64,000 bases of DNA from JAXLQL01 sp046331625 (GCA_046331625.1 JAXLQL010000019.1:62001-126000), one strand, 5' to 3'. Shown: positions 1 to 9,345, counted from the first letter of the stretch. The notes: generated by a model from the sequence alone, not told the origin. Made by a program: numbers and translations.

Positions 1-1338
1 CCGGGTCCGGTGGTGACCACGTTCGAGTTCAAGCCCGAAGCGGGCATCAAGTACAGCCGCATCACCACGCTCACCGAGGACCTCTGCCTCGGTCTGCAAG
101 CCGAGTCGATCTTGATCGAGCGCATTCCCGGCAAGCCCACAGTGGGCATCGAAGTTCCGAACACCAAGCGCGAACTGATCAGCTTGCGGCAGATTCTCGA
201 GTCCGACGAGTTCCAGGCGTCGCCTTCGCGCATGACGCTGGCGCTCGGCAAAGACATCAGTGGCCGCATTAAGGTGGCTTCGCTCGAGACGATGCCGCAC
301 CTGCTGATCGCCGGCTCCACCGGATCGGGCAAGAGCGTGATGCTCAACTCGCTCATCATGTCGATCCTCTACAAGTCGACGCCGGCCGAAGTGAAGATGA
401 TGCTCGTCGATCCCAAGCGCGTGGAAATGGGTCCGTACGAGAACATCCCGCATTTGCTGACGCCCGTGATCACCGACGCGCGCAAGGCGACCAACGCGCT
501 GCGCAACGCGGTGCTCGAAATGGACCGGCGGTTGAAGCTGCTCGCCGGCCAAGGCGTGCGAAACATCGATCAGTTCAATCGCAAGGTGAAGCAGTTGAAG
601 GACAAGCCGCGGAGCCTGTTCGACGACGACTTGAACGCCGAGCAGGACGAACTCGAGCCGCTGCCCTACATCCTGATCGTGATCGACGAGTTGGCGGACC
701 TCATGATGATCGAGCGCGCCAACGTGGAAGAGTCAGTGACGCGGCTGGCGCAGATGGCGCGCGCGGTGGGCATGCACCTGGTGCTGGCGACGCAGCGTCC
801 GAGCGTGGACGTGATCACCGGCTTGATCAAGGCGAACTTCCCGGCGCGTATCAGTTTCCGCGTGGCGACTCGCGTGGACTCGCGCACGATTCTCGACGTG
901 ATGGGCGCCGAGCACTTACTCGGCAAGGGCGATATGTTGTTCCTGCCGCCGGGGTCGTCGCGGTTGGTGCGCGTGCATGCGGCGTATGTGACGGAGACCG
1001 AGATCGCGCAGGTAACCGACTTCTGGAAGCAGCAAGCGCAGCCTGATTACGACCAGAGTTACTTGATGGCGCCTCCGGACGAGGAGGATCCCGATGCCGA
1101 GAAAGACGATTTCTCGGACTTCAACGATCCGATGTACGAAGACGCGATTCGAGTGATTCTCGAAGTGGGTAAGGCTTCGACCTCGGTGCTGCAACGGCGA
1201 TTGCGGCTGGGGTACGGTCGTGCGGCGCGGATCCTCGACAAGATGCATCACGACGGGATCATTGGTCCGCCGGACGGGAGCCGGCCGCGGGAGATTTTGC
1301 GGCGGCCGGAGTGGATTGACCAGGTCGAGGCGCGGTAG
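1..1338 (+). CDS. ftsK: DNA translocase FtsK, C-terminal part (5' end outside window)
   Basis: ATP-driven double-stranded DNA pump that clears and decatenates chromosome ends at the division septum. The frame is open from base 1, so the N-terminal membrane part and linker lie upstream; the first GTG at 10 is not the true start. Seen: Walker A GSTGSGKS near residue 103 of the visible part, a Walker B-like region ILIVIDELADLMM, the sensor stretch LVLATQRPS, and at the C-terminus a winged-helix gamma domain (STSVLQRRLRLGYGRAARIL) that reads KOPS sites in known FtsK proteins. An acidic linker (DEEDPDAEKDDFSD) separates motor and gamma domains. Family assignment is secure; FtsK versus the paralogue SpoIIIE cannot be separated from this fragment. 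Confidence 0.95.
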   Translation, partial: PGPVVTTFEFKPEAGIKYSRITTLTEDLCLGLQAESILIERIPGKPTVGIEVPNTKRELISLRQILESDEFQASPSRMTLALGKDISGRIKVASLETMPHLLIAGSTGSGKSVMLNSLIMSILYKSTPAEVKMMLVDPKRVEMGPYENIPHLLTPVITDARKATNALRNAVLEMDRRLKLLAGQGVRNIDQFNRKVKQLKDKPRSLFDDDLNAEQDELEPLPYILIVIDELADLMMIERANVEESVTRLAQMARAVGMHLVLATQRPSVDVITGLIKANFPARISFRVATRVDSRTILDVMGAEHLLGKGDMLFLPPGSSRLVRVHAAYVTETEIAQVTDFWKQQAQPDYDQSYLMAPPDEEDPDAEKDDFSDFNDPMYEDAIRVILEVGKASTSVLQRRLRLGYGRAARILDKMHHDGIIGPPDGSRPREILRRPEWIDQVEAR

Positions 1339-1704
1339 CGGCCGGTCGGCCCAGGTGGTTATTCAGTTGTCAAGGATCGAGTGCGGGGTGGTCCCGCATG
1401 TGGGGGTCCGTGCCCCTGTTCGCGGGTAGAGACGGGCGCAAAGGGGTGCGATTTGGGTTCGGATTTCGAAATTCGCGGATTTCTGCGCCTTCTCTCCCGG
1501 TGACAGTCCCGAGGGTGGCCCTGCAACGGGCGGCACGCGCCTCGTCGATCACCACGGTAGCGCGCGGAGCGTTCGCCCGTGCAAAATCGAAACCCGTGAT
1601 CGATTGAAAACAGGGAGGTAAGGAAATTTCCGTTACACGAACTCGCACTGGTGTGTGCCGCCAGGCTATGTGCACCGGATAGGCCCGCGAAGATCCCGCC
1701 AGTG
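1339..1704. other. intergenic, convergent junction ftsK / HD gene
   Basis: About 365 bases between two convergent genes. No credible gene on either strand. The only structure recognised is the left copy of a diverged direct repeat (core 1545-1595, with a second matched block TTCCGTTACAC at 1628) whose partner lies at 5143-5204 beyond the HD cassette. Read on the minus strand it gives a peptide like GFDFARANAPRATVVID, so it may be eroded coding sequence. Confidence 0.5.
1545..1595 (+). repeat. left copy of diverged direct repeat flanking the HD cassette
   Basis: 51 bases that align without gaps to 5143-5193 with about 38 identities by hand count (roughly 75%). A further 11-base exact match, TTCCGTTACAC, follows at 1628 here and at 5194 in the partner, with ACTCGC shortly after in both. 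The two copies lie in the same orientation on either side of the HD gene and its partner. They could be remnants of a duplicated gene or old boundaries of an inserted cassette. Confidence 0.45.
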
Positions 1705-4089
1705 TCACCCTGCGGCTGCTTTGGATTTCCGCCGCGGTGCCTTGGTTCGCGAAGGGACGGGCCGGCCCCACGGAATCAGCAGCCGGATCTCGGCGAATTC
1801 CGAGGCCGAATCCGCATGGGAAAGCACGCGGATCCTGGAGGGGAGGGGCAAGTCGTTACCTTCCGACGGATAAGCCACAACGACAAACGCGACTTTGGCA
1901 TTCCTTGCGATCGCGTAACGCCGGGCTTGAGCCGCGGCATCGAGTAACTCCTTGAAAGGATCGGCTCCGGGTTTTCGAGAGACTTTCAACTCGACGACCA
2001 TGCGCTCGACGAGCAGGTCGATCTCTCCGCCAGCGTCGGCCACTTTGCTCTCGACCTGAGCCTCCGACATGCGCAAACACTCTTCGACCTTGTGATGCAG
2101 TGTGCTCTCAGAGAGAGTATCCAGTCCCGTGAACCACGCGGAGCGTTCGGCTGTATCGAGAACCCGCAGCAAGGCATCCAGCGCTCTCTTGAGCGTCAGT
2201 TGCGCGGCTGTCCCGATTCCGCCGGGAACAGCCGCAGCGAGGCCGTCCGCGATTCGCTGGGGTAGATCCGGGTCCTGCTCGAGCCAGCCCTCGGGGAACT
2301 TCAATCGGTGGGGCAGAATTTGCAGCAACCGGTCCAGGTGCCCGACCGTAAGAGCACGGTAGGCCGACGCGCTGCAGAGGCCGGAGTCTTTCGCCTGGTC
2401 GAGCCATTCCGGCTTAACCATGTTCACGGTGTTCGCTGCCCGGTCCGCGGCGGGACCGACGGGAAAGTTTCGCTGCGCCAGGACAATCCTCGATGCCAAT
2501 GCGATCAATGGCCGGCACGCTTCCGGAGAAAAGACATAGCCGCAGTACTTCTGTTGATGAAAGGCTTCAGACCAGCGGTCGGAGTTGAAGTAGCGATCCG
2601 ACCGCTCCACATAGCCGTCTCGGGATCGCGTTGGCAATTGGCTGCTTTGGATGGTGGCGCGCCTGTCCGGCGCGGCGACCAACACGTGTTCCGGTTGCAA
2701 ACCATCCGCCATCTCACGCAAGCCGGGGATCGCCTCGCCCAACTTCCGCGCGAGGGCGTAGATCGCATTGCCGAGTTCCGCGCGTTCCTTTGTCGAATCG
2801 AGGCTTGGGATCGGGTGTAGCTGTTCCAACGCGCTTCGTTCCTCATCGGGTAGAGCGTCACCCGGTAGAAAGCGCGTGGAGAACGCAAACGCGCGTTGGT
2901 ACAGGCGGCGGTTGAGAAGGTTGTCGTAAAGGGCGGCCGCGCGCGGGCCACCCGGCGGCTCTGTCAGCCGCACCCTGCCTCCAAGAACCGCTAGAAACGT
3001 ATCGTCGGAGTAGCTCGTCATCAATTCGGCGAGCGAAAAGTGCCTTTCACTTTCCTCGGCCGCCAGGGTGCAGAGCATTCTTGCCATTGCCGTCGCGGCC
3101 CGAACCTTGTGGTGCAAGCTGATCCTCTCATGGAGCATCACACGGCTGATAACCATCTGATCGAACGCCGACAGTCCAGCGACCGATATTCCGATCTCGA
3201 AGATTCTCTTGTTTGTCGAGCGTCTTGCGCGCTCCTGCAAAACGGGATCGACGGGAGATGTAGGCTCGATGCAGACCACCTCCAGCTTGCTGATGAGTCG
3301 CGACACCCCGAGAGCCATCGAGATCCCCGAGTGATGCGCGTCGCGGGCGATGTAGTCGAGCTTGTCCGCGTCGAGGGGGCCGCTGATGATCCCAGAAAGA
3401 TAACCCAGTTCCTGACCCCATCTGGCGCCGATGATGAGCGCCGCAATCTTTCCCGGCGCCGCCTGGGCCTTGGCTTCCTTGAACACCGATTCCAAGGCGG
3501 GGCTCAGCACAACCAGCAAGGACAGTATTTCGACGGACGATACCTTCGTGGAGCCGACGAAAGTATCGAGGACCAACTCCCGCAACTGGTCGAATTCCTT
3601 CCGATACCGGTCTCGGATAATCGGTTCGGAGACGTGGCTAATCTGGCCGTGACCGATGTCGTGAAGCAGCCCGGCCAATCGCACGGCTTCCACATCTTCG
3701 GGCTTGACGCGCGGAATTGCGTCGTCAGACGCGCGCTCGGCTGCGTTCTTCTCGAGGGCATCCATCATGCGCTGAGCGCCCTCGACCACACCGAGTAAGT
3801 GTTCCAGCCGCGAATGCCCAGCGCCAGGAAAAACCAAGTGTGCGAGTCCGAGTTGGCGCATGCCACGGAGCCTTTGCAACAACGGGCTATCCAAGAGCAG
3901 GACCTCGCACGGCTTGAGGCTGATCGATCCCCACACGGGATCGGGAATCGACTTGGACCTCGGTGGCTCACGGCGGAGGCGCTCCAAGATGGGCTTCGTC
4001 CACTCGCCAGCTAGGGCGAAGGCCTCGATGGTGACGATGGGCGCAGCCACCCTGCGACGCGCGCGATACGATTCGAGGGAATCGAACAT
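1705..4089 (-). CDS. HD-domain (SAMHD1/COG1078-like) phosphohydrolase with C-terminal PD-(D/E)XK-like region
   Basis: Predicted metal-dependent phosphohydrolase; COG1078/SAMHD1-type relatives act on (d)NTPs, but the substrate here is unknown. Seen in 794 residues: HSRLEH at 92-97, the HD pair LHDIGHG (H143, D144), and GPLDADKLDYIARDAHHSG at 237-255, which is the family's second signature. After a long helical middle, residues 688-702 read GEIDLLVERMVVELK, with D691, E700 and K702 spaced as in PD-(D/E)XK nucleases, followed by an alternating helix/strand stretch. The tail is basic (RTKAPRRKSK). Most COG1078 proteins are about 400-500 residues, so this is a long fusion. A 160-aa gene lies 39 bases upstream on the same strand and the pair sits between diverged direct repeats. 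A nucleotide-depletion or nuclease defence role is an inference only. Confidence 0.8.
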   Translation of the reverse strand: MFDSLESYRARRRVAAPIVTIEAFALAGEWTKPILERLRREPPRSKSIPDPVWGSISLKPCEVLLLDSPLLQRLRGMRQLGLAHLVFPGAGHSRLEHLLGVVEGAQRMMDALEKNAAERASDDAIPRVKPEDVEAVRLAGLLHDIGHGQISHVSEPIIRDRYRKEFDQLRELVLDTFVGSTKVSSVEILSLLVVLSPALESVFKEAKAQAAPGKIAALIIGARWGQELGYLSGIISGPLDADKLDYIARDAHHSGISMALGVSRLISKLEVVCIEPTSPVDPVLQERARRSTNKRIFEIGISVAGLSAFDQMVISRVMLHERISLHHKVRAATAMARMLCTLAAEESERHFSLAELMTSYSDDTFLAVLGGRVRLTEPPGGPRAAALYDNLLNRRLYQRAFAFSTRFLPGDALPDEERSALEQLHPIPSLDSTKERAELGNAIYALARKLGEAIPGLREMADGLQPEHVLVAAPDRRATIQSSQLPTRSRDGYVERSDRYFNSDRWSEAFHQQKYCGYVFSPEACRPLIALASRIVLAQRNFPVGPAADRAANTVNMVKPEWLDQAKDSGLCSASAYRALTVGHLDRLLQILPHRLKFPEGWLEQDPDLPQRIADGLAAAVPGGIGTAAQLTLKRALDALLRVLDTAERSAWFTGLDTLSESTLHHKVEECLRMSEAQVESKVADAGGEIDLLVERMVVELKVSRKPGADPFKELLDAAAQARRYAIARNAKVAFVVVAYPSEGNDLPLPSRIRVLSHADSASEFAEIRLLIPWGRPVPSRTKAPRRKSKAAAG

Positions 4090-4128
4090 GGGTTGGGAAT
4101 CCGGTGCCGAGAAAGGAAGGAAGGGCGT

Positions 4129-4611
4129 TTACTTGCCCCGAGCTTCGAGATGTTGCTGGCGATCACTCGACTCGAACCGGTTCGTCGCCTGCACCAAGAT
4201 CCTGCCCCACTTGCGAGCGTCCTGCTTCGAAACGCGCAATTCCCCTAGCCAGAACTCGGCGATCGGCTTCGTGAGCCTCACCTCGGTAGTCCGGTAAACC
4301 GCATTGGGCGCCGCCGTAAGCGATAGGTCCTGTGCCCGTGCAAGGATGTCGGCCAATTCAACACATTCGGTGCCCATTCGAGCGTCCGCAAAGTGAAGCT
4401 CCCGACGGAACCAGTCGGGAAACGCCCCCTGCTTGACCGCCTCCTGAAGCGCCCGGTCGAGGATTCCATGGTACGAAGGGATCCTGGCTTGATCGGTAGA
4501 AACCCGCCAGCATGATGCCAGCAACTGGGCCATCTGTGTAAGATTTCCTACAGTCGGTTCGGACAATGGCAGCTCCGCTAACTGTCTGTCGGCAGTTCGA
4601 GTATGCTCCAT
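4129..4611 (-). CDS. hypothetical 160-aa partner of the HD gene
   Basis: Not recognised. 160 residues, no signal peptide or membrane segment, mixed alpha-rich composition with a charged C-terminus (ESSDRQQHLEARGK). It lies 39 bases upstream of the HD-nuclease-like gene on the same strand with no visible terminator between, so the two are probably co-transcribed. ATG at 4611 was chosen because it begins the open frame, but the nearest Shine-Dalgarno-like GGAG is about 12 bases away, so the start is uncertain. A regulator or partner of the HD protein is possible; nothing in the sequence proves it. Confidence 0.55.
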   Translation of the reverse strand: MEHTRTADRQLAELPLSEPTVGNLTQMAQLLASCWRVSTDQARIPSYHGILDRALQEAVKQGAFPDWFRRELHFADARMGTECVELADILARAQDLSLTAAPNAVYRTTEVRLTKPIAEFWLGELRVSKQDARKWGRILVQATNRFESSDRQQHLEARGK

Positions 4612-5326
4612 GAGAGCGCAGTACTCCGGTAATGAGAGTGATAGGCTGGGCGTCTGAGATCGCCGCCGGAAAGTACCACTGGACCGAACGGAAGCTTGAT
4701 CTTGGTCTCCAGTGTGTGCAAACGGGATTGAGCTTTCTCCGCGTACTTTTCCACAGACCTACGGCGGGCCTGAGCAAGACCTTAGTACTACCGGCTTCTA
4801 TAGTATGCTAGCAGGTGAAATCACGTCAAGCAAAATCAACATGATGCGGACGGATTTGGGGGATCGGGAAGTGGTGATTGGATTCGTTGGGGATTGTTTT
4901 CCACAGCCCGGGGGTACCCAACTGCGGGTAAGTTCACACGGTCATGGGCTGGGCAACATGAGGAAGCCGACGAGGCGAGAGGTTGGAGCGTTTGTTCAGG
5001 TATCGAGCATCGAGCGCGGCCCTACCCCTATTCGTTGGAAGGGGCGGACGCAGATGCAAACTCTGCGGCTGCTGTCCCGATGAAGGCTCAGCAGGGCGGC
5101 CGTCGCAGGCGCTGCACGCCTCACTGGCGCTGCACGTCTCAATCGATCACCACATCAACGCGGCGAGCGTTCCCGCCGACGAAATCGAAGCCCTTCCGTT
5201 ACACAGACTCGCGACCGGATCGCTCAAATTCAGCAGAGCGGCGCGTCTTTCGGGATTTCGAGCGATCCTCCGGGGAGGTACGGATCCAGTTCACCGGGCT
5301 CGAAGCGGCAGAGTTCGATCACGTGG
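4612..5326. other. intergenic remnant region
   Basis: About 715 bases upstream of the HD cassette. Several overlapping frames are open on the plus strand but none has a plausible start, composition or motif. The right copy of the flanking direct repeat (5143-5193) is here. The stretch 5210-5326 is probably decayed coding sequence that once continued the truncated metallophosphoesterase. The promoter for the minus-strand 160-aa gene should lie near 4612-4750; no convincing hexamers were seen. Confidence 0.45.
5143..5193 (+). repeat. right copy of diverged direct repeat
   Basis: Partner of 1545-1595, same orientation, ungapped over 51 bases at about 75% identity, followed directly by the shared block TTCCGTTACAC at 5194. 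On the minus strand it reads GFDFVGGNARRVDVVID, alignable to the left copy's GFDFARANAPRATVVID. The conserved peptide spacing argues that both copies descend from one coding stretch. Confidence 0.45.
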
Positions 5327-5617
5327 CTATATGTGGCTTCGTTCAATGCCGAGCTTCTTGCCGAGATCGCCCAAGAAACGGAATGCTTCCTGGAATTCGT
5401 CCTGCACGCCCCACTCGGCGAGGTCGCCGGAATGGACGATCACTTGCGGTGCGGGCACGGCGGCCTGTTTCAGCGGGCCGTCGAAGTCATCGCACAGCCG
5501 CTGGAACAGGGTGTCATAGGGCAAGCCGCTTCCGAAGCGATGGTGCTTGCCGAATTGGGTGTCGGAAAGGTGGAGCAGCGTGAGGGCGCGGGTGGAGGAG
5601 GGCTTATGCTTGGGCAT
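5327..5617 (-). pseudogene. truncated calcineurin-like metallophosphoesterase (N-terminus only)
   Basis: The 96-residue product starts normally and has the first metallophosphoesterase motifs: LLHLSDTQFGKHH (metal ligands Asp/His) at 14-26 and VIVHSGDLAEWG around 60. It stops at ERSHI, exactly where the family continues into the essential GNHD block and the rest of the catalytic domain. Family members are usually at least 250 residues, so this is a 3'-truncated gene and not expected to be active. The N-terminus resembles large STAND/WD40-associated phosphoesterases, but that part is missing. The break lies beside the right flanking repeat of the HD cassette. Confidence 0.7.
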
Positions 5618-5715
5618 CGGAGCACGCGGCAGATATGATCATACAAGTCCGGCGATGCTCGGTGCTGCCGCGAAGCGACTCATTGTTCCGCCGAACCGCT
5701 ATTAGCCCCCCCTCC

Positions 5716-6324
5716 TCAGTTCGCGGACCGCTCCGTGCCCATCCCCTCCCCGACTGTCCCCGGATACAATTGCTCCTGCAGCCACGACTTCGCGAAACGC
5801 CAATGCCTGCCGACGGTCCGCGACGAGCACCCGAGCCGCGCGGCGATATCGTCGACCGAAAGCCCCTCGAAGACCCGCAATTCCACGATGCTGCGCAACT
5901 GCGAATCGATGCTCTCGAGTTTCGCCAGGTAGTTCTCGATTTGCGCCAGACGGTCGGGACCCGGCACGTCCGAAGCCAGAGCCGGACCCACCTCTTCGTG
6001 CTCGGCCCGCCAACTGAGCGGCCGCGTATGGCGCACCAACAGCCAGTGCATCACCTGCGAAGCGAGGGCGAAAAATGCGGCTCGCTCCCGGGCGTCCATG
6101 GGATTCACCGGCCGCAGTTCGCGGACTTTCACTAACTCGAGATACAGTTCGTTCACCAGGACAGTGGGCTGCCAAGTATGATCGGAGCCCTCCCGTTTCA
6201 TCTTAGCGGCGGCGAGGCGTTTCAGTTCCGGGTAAAACGCCTGGATCAATTGGTCAGGCCCCACAAGCGTGCCTTGGATGGTGACGGTGACGATGCGGGA
6301 AATTTCCTCGCGTGAGTCGGGCAA
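5716..6324 (-). CDS. ECF-type RNA polymerase sigma factor (TIGR02999-like)
   Basis: Directs RNA polymerase to a small regulon; in acidobacteria and planctomycetes this class often sits beside a Ser/Thr kinase, as here. Sigma region 2 is seen in FYPELKRLAAAKMKREGSDHTWQPTVLVNELYLEL. Region 4 helix-turn-helix lies in FEGLSVDDIAARLGCSSRTVGRHW. The frame is open to a GTG at 6408 and an ATG at 6357, but a TTG at 6324 has AGGGAG seven bases upstream and gives about 202 residues, typical of the family. A TACACT hexamer at 6348-6353 (minus strand) would serve it. No anti-sigma gene is adjacent; control through the divergent kinase is plausible from family precedent. Confidence 0.85.
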   Translation of the reverse strand: MPDSREEISRIVTVTIQGTLVGPDQLIQAFYPELKRLAAAKMKREGSDHTWQPTVLVNELYLELVKVRELRPVNPMDARERAAFFALASQVMHWLLVRHTRPLSWRAEHEEVGPALASDVPGPDRLAQIENYLAKLESIDSQLRSIVELRVFEGLSVDDIAARLGCSSRTVGRHWRFAKSWLQEQLYPGTVGEGMGTERSAN

Positions 6325-6430
6325 GCGGTCACTCCCTGATCGGACACAGTGTACCATCGACACACACGCCGGGGGCGTCTGCCGGGCGCCGAACCTCGGG
6401 TCCAGCACTGTATACTGAGATCCTTTGCCT

Positions 6431-9238
6431 ATGACCGACGAGCAATGGCGCCTGGTCTGGCAGACGTATCGACGCGCGTTGACTCTGCCCGAGGCGGAAC
6501 GATCCGCATTTGCCTCTGAGCAGGAACCGCAGGTGGCTGCTCATGTGCTCCGGCTGCTTTCCGAACCGGAGTCGATTTCGAGTTCCGGATCGTCAGGCGG
6601 CAGCGTTGCGGATGAGCAGCGCCTCAGCCCCGGCGATACCATCGGCCGCTATCGCATCACCGGCCTGCTGGGCCAAGGCGGCATGGGCGACGTATTCGCG
6701 GGCGAGGACACGGAACTCGACCGCAAGGTTGCGCTCAAGGTGTTGCGCTCGACCGGTGGCCGCGAGAATGCCGGCGCCGAAGGCAGCTTCTTTCGCGAAG
6801 CCCGGGCTGCGTCGGCGCTCAATCATCCCAATATCGTCACCGTCCACGAAGTGATTCGAGGCGAGCGCGGGATGGCCATCGCCATGGAACTGGTTCAGGG
6901 CGATTCGCTACGGGCGCTTTGCGCCGCGCCTCAGCCGGTGACGCAAGTGTCGCGCATCGGCCGGCAGATCGCCGCCGCTCTGGCTGCCGCGCATGACGCG
7001 GGCTTGGTCCATCGCGACGTGAAGCCGGAGAACGCGATGGTCCGCGCGGATGGCTACGTGAAGGTGCTCGACTTCGGTCTTGCCCGGCGGTTCGAAGGGA
7101 TCTCCGCTGAAACCGACGGCATTCCCGCCGGCACGCTGCGCTACATGTCGCCCGAACAGACGGCGGGAGGCGCGGTGGATCCGGCATCGGACGTGTTCGC
7201 GCTCGGCTTGGTCCTCTACGAGATGGCTGCGGGGCAGCATCCGTTTGCGCGCGATTCGGCGCTCGAAACCATGCTGGCGATCCACGCGGCCGAACCGGTC
7301 CCGCTGCGGCAGATGGTTCCGAGCGTGCCGCGCGCGTTGGAAGAATTGATCGGCCGGATGTTGAGCAAGGACCCCGCGCAGCGGCCCGCGGCGCCCATCG
7401 TGGCTGCCGAGTTGGAGGCGCTCGAGCGCGCGGACCGCGACCCTGTGCCCGCCGCACCGGCGCTCACGAGCAGCCCCGCGAACGGGCCATGGATGCGCGC
7501 TGCCGGCGCTGCTGCCGTGGCAGTGTCACTGGCATTGGGCTGGATGCTGCTGGCCAAGCGCGATTCCCCTACTGGCGATCCGGTGGAAGCGGCTCCGTTC
7601 ACTACCGAGACGGGCACCGAGGGCGAACCCGCCGTCTCGCCCGATGGCCGCCGCGTCGCCTATGAGTCCAGTCAGGGGGAAGGCCAGCATATCTACATCA
7701 AGGATGTTGACGGCGGTGCATCGGTTCGCCTCACTGCGGGTAAGAACGACGAAAGCAGTCCGGCGTGGTCGCCCGACGGGCGCTCGATCGCGTTTCTGCG
7801 CCGGAGCGTGGAAGGCGTCCGCACGTTCGAATTGATCGTGAGGCCGGTGGACTCCGGTCCGGAGCACCGCGTGGCGATTCTGCGTACCGTGTACGAGCGG
7901 GCGCTGACATGGTCGCCAGACAGCCGCGCGGTGGTGGCGGCCACCAACGAAGTGAGCGAGGGGCGGATCGCGCTCTATGCGATCCCGGTGGCGGGCGGGC
8001 CGTGGCGGCGGCTGACCGATCCGCCGGCCCAAGCCGATCCGTTCGGTGACCGCACGCCAGCATTTTCGCCGGATGGCACAAAGCTGGCCTTCAGCCGTTC
8101 GCTGGCCTTCGCCTCGAGTGACGTCTTCACCGTGCCGGTGAGCGCACAACTCGAGCCGCAGGGCGAGCCGGTGCGTGTACTGACGGGCAAGGAGTACACG
8201 ACACACCCGGCTTGGCTTCCTGGCGGCCGCGAGTTACTGGTCTCCGCCGGAACGCAGCAGGACAGGCGCTTGTTCCGTGCCAGCATCAAGCCTGGCGCCA
8301 AAGCCCTGGTGCTCGCCGGAGCCGGCGAAGGCGGACACTCTCCTGTGATTACGCGGAACCCGCAAACCGGTGCGGCGGCGCTCGTCTATGCGCGGAAGGT
8401 GCGTTCCGCCAACCTGTATTGGCGCCCTATGGCTCAGGCTGGACCCACGCTTCGGATCTTCCAACCGCCTGCTCCCCGGCGGCTGGCGGCGTCGAGCAGC
8501 ATGAACGAACACCCACATGTTTCCGCCGACGGCAAACGAGTGGCGTTCGTATCGGACCGCACCGGCTCCACGCAAGTCTGGTCTGTGGACGTGGAGTCAG
8601 GAGCAGCGACCCAATGGACGTCAATGAACTGCCCCACGGTGGCCGTTCCGCGGTGGTCATTCGATGGCCGCCGGATCACGTTCACGGCCAATTGCGGAAA
8701 ACAGACTGACGTTTACGTGGTGGATGGGCCCGGCCGGCCTCCGTTGCGTTTGACTGACTCGCCTGCGTTGGACGAAAACTCCACCTTTTCTCCCGACGGG
8801 CGGTGGATCTACTTCACGTCGCATCGCGACGGCGGACAGCGCATCTGGCGTGTGGCGGCCAACGGTGGCGCGGCCGAGCCGGTTACCACGCAGGTTTCCT
8901 CGCTGGCCGCATTTTCGGCGAACTCAGGCACGCTGTATTTCACTGGCCGTTGGAAGGAGAAGATCTCCCTGTGGTCCATGCCGGCCGAGGGAGGCGAGGC
9001 GAAGCTGCTGGTGGACAGTGCCAGTTACTTCTTGCCGCTCGAGCAGGGGTTGTTGTATTCGGTCCTGTCGTCGCGCCACCTCATGTTTTACCGTTTCGAC
9101 ACGCGGGCGAGCCAACCGTTGGCCACGGTGGTGGACCGTGATTACGTGTTCAGCGCGCCGCCGGACGGGTCGGCTTTGGTTACCAGCCAGCATGAGGTGG
9201 ATGTGACCGATTTGATGATCGTGCGTAACTTTCGATAA
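6431..9238 (+). CDS. Ser/Thr protein kinase with extracytoplasmic PD40/TolB-like propeller
   Basis: Transmembrane Hanks-type kinase of 935 residues. An N-terminal acidic helical segment (1-65) precedes the kinase domain (about 72-335): glycine loop GQGGMGDV at 81-88, K103, HRDVKPEN at 194-201, DFG at 214-216, SPEQ activation-segment end. One membrane helix lies at about 355-378 (AAGAAAVAVSLALGWMLL), and the remainder has repeated PD40 motifs (SPDGRRVAY, SPDGRSIAF, SPDGTKLAF, SPDGRWIYF) forming a propeller sensor outside the membrane. ATG at 6431 is preferred over an in-frame TTG at 6425. A TATACT hexamer at 6411-6416 is a probable -10. Divergent from the sigma factor, with which it likely forms a signalling pair. 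Confidence 0.92.
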   Translation: MTDEQWRLVWQTYRRALTLPEAERSAFASEQEPQVAAHVLRLLSEPESISSSGSSGGSVADEQRLSPGDTIGRYRITGLLGQGGMGDVFAGEDTELDRKVALKVLRSTGGRENAGAEGSFFREARAASALNHPNIVTVHEVIRGERGMAIAMELVQGDSLRALCAAPQPVTQVSRIGRQIAAALAAAHDAGLVHRDVKPENAMVRADGYVKVLDFGLARRFEGISAETDGIPAGTLRYMSPEQTAGGAVDPASDVFALGLVLYEMAAGQHPFARDSALETMLAIHAAEPVPLRQMVPSVPRALEELIGRMLSKDPAQRPAAPIVAAELEALERADRDPVPAAPALTSSPANGPWMRAAGAAAVAVSLALGWMLLAKRDSPTGDPVEAAPFTTETGTEGEPAVSPDGRRVAYESSQGEGQHIYIKDVDGGASVRLTAGKNDESSPAWSPDGRSIAFLRRSVEGVRTFELIVRPVDSGPEHRVAILRTVYERALTWSPDSRAVVAATNEVSEGRIALYAIPVAGGPWRRLTDPPAQADPFGDRTPAFSPDGTKLAFSRSLAFASSDVFTVPVSAQLEPQGEPVRVLTGKEYTTHPAWLPGGRELLVSAGTQQDRRLFRASIKPGAKALVLAGAGEGGHSPVITRNPQTGAAALVYARKVRSANLYWRPMAQAGPTLRIFQPPAPRRLAASSSMNEHPHVSADGKRVAFVSDRTGSTQVWSVDVESGAATQWTSMNCPTVAVPRWSFDGRRITFTANCGKQTDVYVVDGPGRPPLRLTDSPALDENSTFSPDGRWIYFTSHRDGGQRIWRVAANGGAAEPVTTQVSSLAAFSANSGTLYFTGRWKEKISLWSMPAEGGEAKLLVDSASYFLPLEQGLLYSVLSSRHLMFYRFDTRASQPLATVVDRDYVFSAPPDGSALVTSQHEVDVTDLMIVRNFR

Positions 9239-9301
9239 CTCTTGCGGCGCAGGATGTTCGACTGAGTGAGCCGAGTTAACGAGTGTGCGGCGCCCCGAAC
9301 A

Positions 9302-9345
9302 GCGGGACTGAAAATCCCGCCGCAGGCTGAAAGCCTGCCCCACAC
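9302..9345 (+). repeat. double-hairpin intergenic repeat (REP-like)
   Basis: GCGGGACTGAAAATCCCGC followed after one base by GCAGGCTGAAAGCCTGC and CCCAC. Each half is an inverted repeat around a GA/GAA centre. It lies between the convergent kinase and RCC1-like genes, where it could also act as a bidirectional terminator or mRNA 3' stabiliser. Same family as 46769, 46895, 53109, 53155 and 62461. Confidence 0.8.
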
